A stretch of DNA of 64,000 nt, taken from positions 11,027,447 to 11,091,446 of the forward strand of contig JASKMD010000003.1 in the NCBI GenBank assembly GCA_030144725.1, read 5' to 3'. The notes under the pieces are model-generated. The model was given only the letters and a program-made list of their open reading frames with translations. It had not been told where the DNA came from and made no database searches. Positions 9,740-19,571 of this stretch are shown one piece after another. Position numbers and translations under genes: made by a program. How positions within the stretch are numbered: the first letter of the stretch is position 1; every line of letters starts with the position of its first letter. Source of the DNA: Haematococcus lacustris (taxonomy: Eukaryota > Chlorophyta > Chlorophyceae > Chlamydomonadales > Haematococcaceae).

Positions 9740-11090
9740 AGGGGTCGTCAGCCAACCAGCATGCAGGCAGCTCTAATGAGCCTGAAGGAGCAGCATGCTT
9801 TGCATCAGGGGTTGATGGCAGTCACCAGCAAGCTTGTTGGTGTCATCATGCACGCCCTGGCTGTGAAGCTGTCCTCCCTATGCCTGGAGCCGCTGACGGT
9901 GCAGGAGCTGGCGTGCGCCCACCGGCTGTGAAGCAGACACTGACAAGGTGGGGAGCTGAGCCAGATGCTAACATAGCCATGCTGCCCTCTTAGTCTGCCT
10001 CCATGCTCGAGGTGCTAACCGCCGTACCAGGGTGTACCAGGTTGGCAGCGATAATGGTGTAAACCCACCATCATCATCACCATGACACTCCAGCTGATGC
10101 TGCTGCATGACATCATGCCCCTGGCTCTGGTTCTGCAGGTGCAGCAGCTGGTGGGGCTGCTGGCCGACCTGTTCTCGTGCTGTGCTGGCGGGTTGGATCA
10201 GCAGGAGCGTGTGGCCCCTCACCACAAGTCAGTGCTGGCCTGGCTGACCTCAGCAGCGGGCATGCCTGCTGCCCAGTTCCATGTCGACACCCATCAGGGC
10301 CACCGCCTGCTGGCCAGCTCATGCCTGCAGCAGGCCATGCAGTGTGTGGCTGATGGCCAGGCTGACAGCCCGCTGGTCTGCACAAGGCAAGGAGCTGGCC
10401 TGGGCTGCAGCTTGCGGCATGCAGTGGCGCACGCCTGCCTGTCAGGGGAGACCGAGGTGCTTCAGACCCTGATCCTGGAGCTGGGGTTCAGGCAGGCTGA
10501 TTACACAACAGGGTGACAGGATACTAGGGCTATAGTAGGGCTGGGTGAGGGTGAGGGTGAGGGTGAGGGTGATGGTAGTTATTTGCATGCTGCCTACTAC
10601 TCTTTGCATGCTGCCTGCCACTCTTCGCATGCTGCTTGTCACTCTTCGCATGCTGCTTGCCCCTCTTTGCATGCTGCCTGCCCCTCTTTGCATGCTGCCT
10701 GCCACTCTTTGCATGCTGCCTGCATGGTGGCTGTGGGGTGTTCCATTCCTGCAGGGCGTGTTTAGCGCATCATGACCAGCGGGCACTTCCTTTGTGCAGT
10801 GTGTGATGAACTCGGCTTGTCAGGTTGCAACAACAAGACCATAAGGTGGGTGTGCAGTCACCACACTTATCACGCAGCCAAGCAGTGTCTTGTCACTTCG
10901 GCTGGCCCATTGTCTGATGCCACACATGATGGCCGTGTCTTACTTGCTTTCAGGGTGTGGGACCTAGCCACTGGCAGCTGCACTCAATCCTGGTAGGGAA
11001 CACACCCCATGTGACCAGTGTGGCTCTCAGCCCTGACGGCACAGCATTGGCGTCTGAGTCACAGAACACCATCATCAGGTGGGTGTGCAG
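9740..11090 (+). pseudogene. NACHT-WD40 (NLR-like) protein remnant
   Basis: Exon-like pieces in order. About 9760-9930 ends LSSLCLEPLTVQELACAHR. About 10130-10515 has VQQLVGLLADLF, then HHKSVLAWL and VDTHQGHRLLASSCLQQA, which resembles the segment after the NACHT ATPase in NACHT-WD40 proteins. About 10770-10842 ends SGCNNKTIR before a GT donor. About 10956-11078 reads VWDLATGSC, then VTSVALSPDGTALASESQNTIIR, a WD40 blade. The last piece needs a 1-base shift near 10990 to join. No P-loop ATPase core is seen, so the gene is truncated as well as shifted. NACHT-WD40 proteins act as signal-sensing ATPases; no function is claimed for this copy. Confidence 0.55.
10583..10725 (+). repeat. 21-bp minisatellite (GCATGCTGCCTGCCACTCTTT-type)
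   Basis: About seven 21-bp units, each holding GCATGCTGC followed by a variable ctgccactct or ttgcccctct. It lies in a putative intron between the NACHT and WD40 pieces. A short GAGGGT run precedes it (10542-10570). Confidence 0.85.
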
Positions 11091-11904
11091 TCACCGCTGC
11101 AACCTTGCTCCATTTCACCCTTGGAGCTGAACCCCATCACTTTGCATGCCAGCTTGTTGCTCATGATGGCAGCGCTGGTAGAGCGTGGTAGCCCCTTCTC
11201 ACAGCCCCTCCTGCAGCCGACCACTGCGCAGCTGGCCGGACCTGCACCACCGCCGCTTTGATTGCTGAGGTTGCTGCAACAACTTCTTGGGTGTTGCCCC
11301 GCTAGCCCACTGCAACTGATGACCATGGCTGTAGTTGTGTTTATGGGTCGGTGAGGAGCAGTAGATGGAGCCGCCCACACCACTGCCCCTCAGTGTTTTT
11401 GATGTGTTTGGTAAGCCACGCCAAAGCAAGACACTAGGGAGATGATTAGTGTGGGTATGGGTATGGGTGAGGCTGAGGCGCCCCGGCTACAATTGGACAC
11501 AACAGCAGGCTGGGACAGCTTAGTCTGGGCCACCTCATCCCTGTCCAGGTGCACCAAGCGATGATACCGTGGGGGCGGGTGAGCCGGTGTGGGGAAGGGC
11601 AGGCGGGCTTGGTGACGGGGGGGTGGGCGGGCGTGGAGGCGGGCGTGCGTGCGTGGGGGCGGGCGGTGGTGAGGGCGGCTGGGTGGGCGGGCGATACATG
11701 CCAAGCTGATGCACCGTCCAACGGGTTGCAGCTGCCTCACTCAACCGGGTGCTCATTAAGGCGCGCCCGAAAAAATCTTTAAGATATGACCCCATATGAT
11801 CAAGCATGATGGAATATGATGAAAACTCGCAAAACCCCGTAACCTCATTGCCGTGGTCTCAGCTTGGTTTCAACTATGATCTCAATCGTGCTTTAATTTG
11901 GAGG
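11091..11904. other. Gene-free stretch
   Basis: No supportable gene. About 11570-11690 is G-rich with a repeated 'gggcggg(c/t)g' phrase. Confidence 0.4.
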
Positions 11905-11912
11905 AGAGTAGA

Positions 11913-12741
11913 CAGGGCTGTGCGATACGGGGATACGGATTACGGATACGCTTACGTTACTTACCGTAATACGTGGTCACACCCGTAAGGTTCCGCCTAA
12001 CCGATCCGTAAGTTCCGCCGTAAGGGGGCCCATGCAGGCATGCGGGGCATCTTTTTCGCCTTTCCCCTCCCGCCTTCCTTGCTTCCGCCAACCCTGTTTC
12101 CCCAGTATCCGCCTGTTAGGGGCAGGTGGTGCCTATCTACTTCCGAGTGGGTAGTACTCAGCTTGAATGAAGTCATGCATGCCATAAGTAGGCGCCCATG
12201 TAGTGCGCCATTGACGTCAGCGTTGAGCCAGCCGCCATCCAGCACCTGCACGACATGAAGTAGTAAGTGGCACAAGCAGTTAGATGGCACAGTGTGATAG
12301 GATGCCTCTTGGGCTCACCAATGCTACTTTGGCTCACCTCTTGATCCTGGTCCTAGTTTTGGTCCTGGTCCTGTGGGGTCTTGCGCATCCACCTCTCGTA
12401 CTCCTCCCAGTCTGCATCTGACAAGGTCTTCGGCTTGCGCTCCAACACCCGCCCGCTTTCTGAGTGGCCCAGTGACGCCGGGGATTTGCTGCACATCCTC
12501 CGCAGTGGCCATGGATGACCGGCACAAAGTGTCTGCATCTGAAGACGCTGAGTGGCGCGTGGTGACCCGATGTGCGATCGTCGCGACGCACTAATTCTGC
12601 TGCGGGGCTTGAAGGTCACTGGGTGCTTCACACATACGGGTGGCGGTTGGATTCGGATTTGACCCGTATTACTTACGGATATACATACGTACGGGTTACC
12701 ACCCGTATATCCGTAACTTACCCCGTATAGTCACAGCCCTG
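11913..12741 (+). mobile_element. Non-autonomous hAT-type transposon
   Basis: The termini are CAGGGCTGTG at the left (11913-11922) and its inverse CACAGCCCTG at the right (12732-12741). A perfect 8-bp direct repeat AGAGTAGA flanks it (11905-11912 and 12742-12749). CAGGG ends and 8-bp duplications are diagnostic of hAT elements. Both subterminal regions are dense in TACGGGT/ACCCGTA and TTACGGATA motifs facing each other. No transposase is present. The middle has a short minus-strand frame ending ERKPKTLSDADWEEYERWM (about 12370-12470), possibly a captured host or transposase fragment; I cannot name it. Confidence 0.9.
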
Positions 12742-12749
12742 AGAGTAGA

Positions 12750-13312
12750 GGAATGTTTCTAACTGCCACCGAGAGTGATACTGGTTTTGAGTACGTCAAA
12801 CCCTCTGTGCACTCGGGGTTCCCAGGTGGGTTAGGCAATCTGCCACATTATCCTCTTGACTACAGACCCGGTCATATCACATCTTTAAGCCATCATATCC
12901 TCAGCAAGTCATATGATCGGTCGCGCCCTAGTGCTCAGCCAACCACTATCCTTCCTCACGACTTGGTGTCACACAAACAATGAATCTCCAAATCTCCAGG
13001 CTAGTACTTAGCACATAACCCATCTGATATTGCACAACCACCTCAGCAGCTTGAAGCTACAAACGCTGAAGAAACTGGTGCTCGTGCGTCTGGCACTGCC
13101 AGTAACCTGCCTTAGAAGCCTGCCACTGGCACTGCCAGTAACCTGCCAAAGAACTTTAAGGGCTCTGTCAGCCAACATGCGGCTCTATCAGCCACAGTGC
13201 AGCTGCCTTAAAGATATGGCAAACCCCATTAAGCCGGACATTCGTTGAGCATTTTTGGTGCCGAGGGGGAGCCTCCTGCTGGCCCTGTTTTCCCCCAGCA
13301 GCCTCCTGGCCT
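12750..13312. other. Gene-free stretch upstream of F-box gene
   Basis: No gene seen. A short duplicated phrase 'ctggcactgccagtaacctgcc' occurs twice at about 13089-13148. Confidence 0.4.
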
Positions 13313-14869
13313 ATGAACAATTCAGAAGGACATAGCGATGCCCACGTCAGTGGCGTGGCCGTAGAGGCACCATCGGCAGAGGATGAAGTCGTTCCTGCCA
13401 CCACGCTACTGGAACTGCCCGCAGCGCTGTTGGATGACATCGCCCTCCGATTCGTTCGCGGAAGAGAAACGCTGACCCGCACTTGCTTCGGCCTGTTTGA
13501 GGCAGGCCTGCTGCACGCTCCATCTTTCCGGCTGCAGCTTAACAGGCAGTGCTGCGACCAGCTGCTCTCTCCCCGCGTCATAGCAGGCTTGCGCGCCAGA
13601 ACGTGCAAGCTGGCCATAACCCTGGAGCAACCGCGGGTACAGGGCAGGAGGCTGCTGGCCGAGGTGCTTGGGAAGCTGGGCATCTGCACAGCTGTGGAAG
13701 CTTGCAAGCTAAGCAGCCTCCAGGGCCCTTCCCTAGCCCCTCGCACACCCCTGGACTGCAGCCCCAGCCTTGCCCAGTGCCTGGTTGACAGCTTCCCATC
13801 CCTGACCTCCCTAGCCCTTCACGGCTACTCCATCCCCTGCAGTGGTCTGGCCACCCTGCTTGCCCACCCACAGCTATCCCTGCAGCTGCAGCAGCTCGAC
13901 CTGACTGGCACCACCATCCTTCAGCAGCTGGAGGGTGTGGCGTGGGGCCTTGACACCTTCATAGCAGCACTGGCCCCCTTGACTCAGCTGCAGGTGCTGA
14001 CAATGCCTGGGTGTCGCCACCTTGGGGGTCTCCCCGGGCTGCTGCAGGCGCTGCCCCAGCTTCACACCCTGCAGCTGCCGGACGCTGCGCCTGAGGGGCA
14101 GATGCAGCTGGACGCCCTGCTGGCAGCCACCCAGCTTACCAGCATCAAGCTCAACTCACTAGAGGGGCTGACCAGCTCTTGTGCAGATGTGCCCTGCAGC
14201 TGGCAGCGGCTGGAGCTGACCGGCTGTGTGGACTGCGCCACTGCCGCCTACCTGCCCCTGCACTCCCTCACCCAGCCTCTGGTGGTGGGGAGCCTGGAAA
14301 TCACTGCTGATTACCGCTCATCGGGCGGCAGCCCTCTAGTGGCGGCTGCAGCCCACAACCTGACACAGGCCTGCCAGGTACCGGTGAGGATCAAGGTGTG
14401 GAGGCTGTACATGTGCGCCATGCCAAACATACCGGCTTTCCTTGCAAGGCAGCGAGTGCAGATGCAGCAGCTGGTGGTGCTGCTGCAACCATTGCGCCAC
14501 TGTACGCCAGAGCAGGTGTCAATCTACCACCTCATTGATGTCAGTGCAGCAGATGTCCCCGCGCTGGCTCTGCTCTGCCAGGGCTGCACTCATCTTGAGT
14601 TTCTGTGTGGCAGCCTGGTCCCCTCCTTGGAGTTCTGGGGCCAGCTGGTGCAGCTCATGCCCACCGTCACTTTTGTTGTGTTCAAGCACGTAGAGGGGAG
14701 CACAAGCTCAGCCATGCGTGACTCGCTGGAGCTCATGACTGAGCAGCCCTGGGCGCGGTGGCTGGACATTTGCATTTCTCGCCCTTCAGGCTCATCAGAG
14801 CTGCCTGCATGCTGGTTGGCTGACAATCCTTCTAAGCCTGGAAAGCTCAGGGTGTGGTTCAAGGCATAA
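13313..14869 (+). CDS. F-box/LRR family protein, intact, shortened repeat region
   Basis: An intact 518-residue frame from the ATG at 13313. The F-box-like segment is at about residues 28-75 (LLELPAALLDDIALRF... LTRTCFGLFEAGLLH). Leucine-rich repeats follow (LTSLALHGY, LQQLDLTGT, LQVLTMPGC, LHTLQLPD, LTSIKLNSL), then the family C-terminus (EQPWARWLDICIS... GKLRVWFKA). Against the paralogue split at 16002-18326, about 50 residues are missing in frame after LTGTTILQ (the GENKP...LSQHLTQL segment), removing one or two repeats. That deletion may change ligand shape without breaking the frame. Likely role, from the family: substrate receptor of an SCF ubiquitin ligase. No intron is needed. It is the upstream neighbour of the transposon-split paralogue, in the same direction. 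Confidence 0.82.
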   Translation: MNNSEGHSDAHVSGVAVEAPSAEDEVVPATTLLELPAALLDDIALRFVRGRETLTRTCFGLFEAGLLHAPSFRLQLNRQCCDQLLSPRVIAGLRARTCKLAITLEQPRVQGRRLLAEVLGKLGICTAVEACKLSSLQGPSLAPRTPLDCSPSLAQCLVDSFPSLTSLALHGYSIPCSGLATLLAHPQLSLQLQQLDLTGTTILQQLEGVAWGLDTFIAALAPLTQLQVLTMPGCRHLGGLPGLLQALPQLHTLQLPDAAPEGQMQLDALLAATQLTSIKLNSLEGLTSSCADVPCSWQRLELTGCVDCATAAYLPLHSLTQPLVVGSLEITADYRSSGGSPLVAAAAHNLTQACQVPVRIKVWRLYMCAMPNIPAFLARQRVQMQQLVVLLQPLRHCTPEQVSIYHLIDVSAADVPALALLCQGCTHLEFLCGSLVPSLEFWGQLVQLMPTVTFVVFKHVEGSTSSAMRDSLELMTEQPWARWLDICISRPSGSSELPACWLADNPSKPGKLRVWFKA

Positions 14870-15513
14870 GGCATGAGTGTTGATGTGTGCGGTTTGCCGG
14901 TGATGTGTGCGTAGGAAGCTAAGCCAGCCAAAGCTCAATGATCACATGGGAGGCCTGGCTGACAGTCTCAGGATAGAGCATAACTGATCACAACATTGCC
15001 ATGCTGCCACCTATATATGTATGTACTGTATCATTAGTTCTATCGTGGTGTTGTAGTGTCAAGGCTGTTGCTGTGCTTCATGTTTGGACGGGTGACAGTA
15101 GTTTGGCGAGCAATGGCTGCTGTGAGGGAAAGAGCATGCAAGGCTGCCACATTGTGCATGTCCTACTGGTGTATGACTCTATGAGGTGCAACTTGTAAGG
15201 ATGCGTGCACTGATATGTGGAGTCACAAAGGTAGAAACCAAAGTGCAGAAAGCTTTGCCCTCAGGCTGCAATTGCTATTCTGCTGCCGTTGAGCTGCTGG
15301 ACACTCCCATTTGCCTCCTGCCTCATCTGGCGCTTAGGCAATATTGAGCCAGCGATGCACAGGTCGACCTGGGTGCGGAGGGCTGAACTATGGATCCTGG
15401 TAGTTCAAATCCATTCACATGTGAACTCTGCTTCGCGGCTTGCAAGTGTGATGGCGGAGTAGCTCCTCCTCTGTGGCTCTATTCTGGAGTAGTACTTGAC
15501 AATTGTACTGGCC
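14870..15513. other. Gene-free stretch between two F-box genes
   Basis: No supportable coding sequence or RNA gene. It contains the putative 5' region of the downstream F-box gene. Confidence 0.4.
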
Positions 15514-16140
15514 ATGGCCAAGCAACGCAGGCACAGCGATGTTACCGTAAATGGCGTGGCCGTCGAGGCACCTTCAACAACACTTGAAACACTTCCTGGC
15601 ACCCCCCTGCTGGACCTGCCTGCGCCGCTAATGGATGACATTGCCTCCCGGGCTACGCTGCTAGATGCGGGCGAAGCGCTGTCCGTCACCTGCCGTGCCT
15701 TCTCCCAGACCAACCTGTTGCACGCCCCCGCTCTCCGTATCCAGCTGGACAGCCAGGGCTGCGACCAGTTCCTCACACCACGCGTCGTCGCAGCCCTGCA
15801 AGCCAGGACATGCCAGCTGGTCCTGACTCTGGAGCAACAGCGGGCACAGAGCAGCAGGCAGTACACCAGGCTGCTGACCGAGGTTCTGAAGAAGCTTGCC
15901 AGCTGTGTAGCCGTAGAAGCCTGCAAGCTAGGCACTGCTCAGGGACCCTCCCTCCACCCTCACAAGCCTCTGGGCTGCAGCCCCGACCTTGCTCAGCACT
16001 TCACTCGTGGAGAATAAGGCCGAGTCGGCGATTTTAGGTAAGGGGTACTGCAGATAGCCCTTTCAAAGGCCGTTCCATCGCCATATGTTTCATGATTTTA
16101 ATCGACGTGGTTGGGCTGTAATCGGCCTTTAGCTGAAGCG

Positions 16141-16690
16141 GTCAAACCTTGTGCAGGGTTTCGTCAAACCGTGCACAGGGTTTCAACTGGCTCAGCCCCT
16201 AGATGGCTGTCAAGCCAGTTCCTGACCGTGTGCAGCGTTTCATAGACCGTGTGCAGGGTTTCGCTGACCTTGTGCAGGGTTTCAAAGACCTTGCACAGGG
16301 TTTCATTGACCGTGCACAAGGTTTGGTGTGGCTCAGTTCCTAGGCGTTTCTGACCGTGTGCAGGGTTTCGCTGACCGTGTGCAGGGTTTCAATGACCTAG
16401 TGCAGGGTTTCATTGACCTAGTGCAGGGTTTCATAGACCGTGCACAGGGTTTGGTGTGGCTCAGTTCCTAGGCGTTTCTGACCGTGTGCAGGGTTTCGCT
16501 GACCGTGTGCAGGGTTTCAAAAACCTAGTGCAAGGTTTCATAGACCTAGTGCAGGGTTTCATAGACCGTGCACAGGGTTTGGTGTGGCTCACTTCCTAGG
16601 CGTTTCTGACCGTGTGCAGGGTTTCGCTGACCTTGCACAAGGTTTCAAAGACCTAGTGCAGGGTTTCATAGACCGTGCACAGGGTATCAA
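16141..16690 (+). repeat. Left subterminal repeat array of CACTA-like copy 2
   Basis: Tandem 'gacc(g/t)(t/a)gtgcagggtttc' units in the direct orientation, interrupted by the spacer 'ggctcagttcctaggcg'. It is closely similar to 128-575. Confidence 0.85.
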
Positions 16691-17084
16691 AGCATGAGTG
16701 TATAGTCAGCATTGGCTTACAACCTACATGCCTGCTGACATCTGCTGCCACATGTGCCCTCCTACATCAATGTAACATCACACGGCATCACCATAAGAGT
16801 CATGCCTTGCACACAAACTGACACGTGGCTAACAACTGCTGTTTGCACTCTGAAACTGGTGCTGCCAGGCATGCACCACATGACACAAGCCACTAGACTC
16901 AGGGCTGCACACGCCATGCACCTCATAGCAACCTCATGCACCTCATAGCATCTCATAGCAACTGACACACTGCTACACACGCCATGCATTGCTCATCTCA
17001 TACCAGTTGACTCATGGCTACTCAAACTATATACTCACGACGAACAACAGCAAACACGATGTACACATGTCGCAAGAAACCTTG

Positions 17085-17990
17085 TGCAGGGTTTCATAAC
17101 CGTGTGCAGGGTTTCGCCGACCTTGTGCAGGGTTTCGATCCAAGCATTGATTTTCTTTAAGTCAACCCTGACCTCGTGCAGGGTTTCGTTAACCTAGTGC
17201 AGGGTTTCGCTAACCTAGTGCAGGGTTTCGCAACTACTATGATTTCACCTAAGTCAACTCAGACCTCGTGCAGGGTTTCGCTAACCTAGTGCAGGGTTTC
17301 GCTGACCTTGTGCAGGGTCTCGATCAAAGCATTGATTACGCCTAAGTCAACTCAGACCTCGTGCAGGGTTTCGTTCCTTGAGCATGCACAAGGTCTCCAC
17401 GAGCATGCACAAGGTCACCGAAACCCTGCACAAGGTTAGCGAAACCCTGTGCTACGTCTCAATTGACTTAGGTGAATTCATAGTGGTTGCGAAACCCTGC
17501 ACAAGGTCAGCGAAACCCTGCACAAGGTTAGCGAAACCCTGTGCTACGTCTCAATTGACTTAGGTGAAATCATAGTGGTTGCGAAACCCTGCACAAGGTC
17601 ACCGAAACCCTGCACAAGGTTAGCGAAACCCTGTGCTACGTCTCAATTGACTTAGGTGAATTCATAGTGGTTGCGAAACCCTGCACAAGGTCAGCGAAAC
17701 CCTGCACAAGGTTAACGAAACCCTGTGCTAGGTCTGTGTTGACTTAGGTGAAATCATAGTGGTGGCGAAACCCTGCACAAGGTCAGCAAAACCCTGCACA
17801 AGGTTAACGAAACCCTGCACAAGGTCAGGGTTGACTTAGAAAAAATCAATGCTTTGAGCGAGACCCTGCACAAGGTCGGCAAAACCCTGCACACGGTCTT
17901 AAAACCCTGCACAAGGTTTGCGAAACCCTGCACAAGGTCAAATGAAACCCTGCACAAGGTTTCAAAGGCTAATTGTGCCTCAAAGAGAGA
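17085..17990. repeat. Right subterminal arrays of copy 2 with an orientation switch
   Basis: From 17085 to about 17380 the GTGCAGGGTTTC core is direct; from about 17390 it is inverse (GAAACCCTGCAC). A larger unit of about 90 bp in the inverse part includes 'ctcaattgacttaggtga(a/t)tca'. The switch point looks like an inverted duplication inside the element. Confidence 0.82.
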
Positions 17991-19571
17991 ATAAACCGTG
18001 TGCAGGGTTTCAGTAAACTGGCCCCCATTTCTTACTGGCACTGACTTTGCACATGCTACCTACTAGGTTGTGCTTCTATTCTGATGCCTGACAACTCCTC
18101 ATACTCAGAAATTTAAAAAAGTCACTTCAGTCAGTTAGCACCATCTCCCTTAGCCAAATTCGGGGTGAGGGCCCAGCTGATGGTCCAGCAGCTCCGCAAT
18201 GACCAAGAATTACACTTTGGCCCGAGGGAGTCTTCTCCTCCACTAGGTCACAGCAGCCTACATGCCAAGTCTCAGACCTCAACTCGCAAGTTTGCCGAGC
18301 CAGCCAGCCCTTATTCTCCACGAGTGTTGATGGACAGCTTCCCAAGCCTGACTTCTCTGTCGCTCCACAACTGCGCCATTCCCTGCAGTGGCCTGTCTAG
18401 CCTGCTCTCCCACCCGCAGCTGAACCTGCAGCTGCAGCAGCTGGACCTCAGCAGCACCAACATCCTCCAGGCTAAACGGTCTGAGCCAGGGGCAGCCACC
18501 CTGGCCACTCTGTTCCATGCATCCAGGCTCAAGCAGCTGAGCCTGTTGATCAACAACATAACTGAGGGAGAAAACAAACCTCTCCTGCCCAACCTGCAGC
18601 CTTTGTCCCAGCACCTGACACAGCTGTGCCTCCAGCAGCGGGAGGGTGTGGTGTGGGGCCTTGACGAGTTTACTGCAGCACTGCAACCCTTGGCTCAGCT
18701 GCAGGTGCTGACGATCTCCAGCCTTTACCACCTGGGGGGTCTGCCTAGGCTGCTGCAGGCGTTGCCTCAGCTGCACACCCTGCAGCTGCCTGACGCAGCA
18801 GTCAGGGGGGAGGAGCAGCTGACTGCTCTGCTGGTAGCCACCCAGCTTACCAGCATCCAGCTGAGCTCCAGCCAGGACCTGGGCAGCTCACGTGCAGATG
18901 TGCCCTGCAGCTGGCAGCGGCTGGAGCTCACAGGCTATGTTGACTGCTCCTCAGCGGCACACCTTCCACTGCACTCCCTCACCCACCCCCTGGTGCTGGG
19001 AGAGCTTTTCATAAGTACTGACGAAGATGACGACTGCGATCTGGTGGCAGCTGCAGTCCACAACCTGACACAGGGTTGCAGTGTACCAGTGAGGATCAAG
19101 GTGATGCGGCTGAGTATGTTTGTCATGCCAGATAGCCCTGCCATGGCAGCACAACAGCAGGTAGAGTTGCAACAGCTGGTCGCTGTGCTGCAAGCGTTGA
19201 GGCACTGCAACTGGGGAACTGTGTCCGTGACTCAAATGGATATGGGCGCGGCGGATGTTGCGACACTGGCGCCATTGTGCCAGGGCTGCACACAACTTGA
19301 ATTCTCTGACGGCAATCTGACCCCCTCCCTGGAGTTCTGGCACCAGCTGGTTCAGCACATGCCCACCGTCACTCACCTCACTTTCACAGATGCAGATGGT
19401 TCTGCCTCGGCAGCCATGTGTGAGTCACTGCAGCTCATGACTCAGCAGACCTGGGCACGGTGGCTGGACATTTGCATTTCGCGGCCATCGGGCTCCTATA
19501 GGTTGCCTGCATGCTGGCGGGCCAGTCCCCTTTCCCATCCAGGCAAGCTCAGGGTGTGGTTTAAGTCATGA

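Larger units (their letters stand above)
16002..18326 (+). mobile_element. Non-autonomous CACTA-like transposon, copy 2 (in F-box gene)
   Basis: Perfect 18-bp inverted termini: CACTCGTGGAGAATAAGG at 16002-16019 and its reverse complement at 18309-18326. TT flanks both sides (16000-16001 and 18327-18328), and comparison with the paralogue at 8250-8270 shows that one TT is the duplication. The left array (16141-16690) and a block at 17085-17380 carry GTGCAGGGTTTC in direct orientation. From about 17390 to 17960 the core is inverted. The shared right-end module is at 18048-18310. Its 2325 bp contain no transposase. The identical termini suggest a younger insertion than copy 1, whose right terminus has decayed. 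Confidence 0.9.
15514..19571 (+). pseudogene. F-box/LRR gene split by a CACTA-like transposon
   Basis: The 5' part (15514-16001) starts MAKQRRH, carries the F-box-like segment (LLDLPAPLMDDIASRA... LTCRAFSQTNLLHAP) and runs to CSPDLAQH. The 3' part (18329-19571) resumes LMDSFPSLTSLSLHNC, has the leucine-rich repeats and ends GKLRVWFKS. Between them lies a complete transposon (16002-18326) plus one copy of its TT target duplication. Removing the element and one TT joins the halves in frame: 488 + 1243 bases = 577 codons including the stop, with no other lesion. The neighbouring paralogue reads QHLIDSFPSL across the same point. The insertion therefore looks young. As it stands, the transcript would read into the element and stop at the TAA at 16015-16017, unless the element is spliced out. 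Confidence 0.88.

Noticed and set aside
10542..10570. Interstitial telomere repeat
   Set aside because: The unit is GAGGGT. It does not match the TTTTAGGG or TTTAGGG repeats of green algae.
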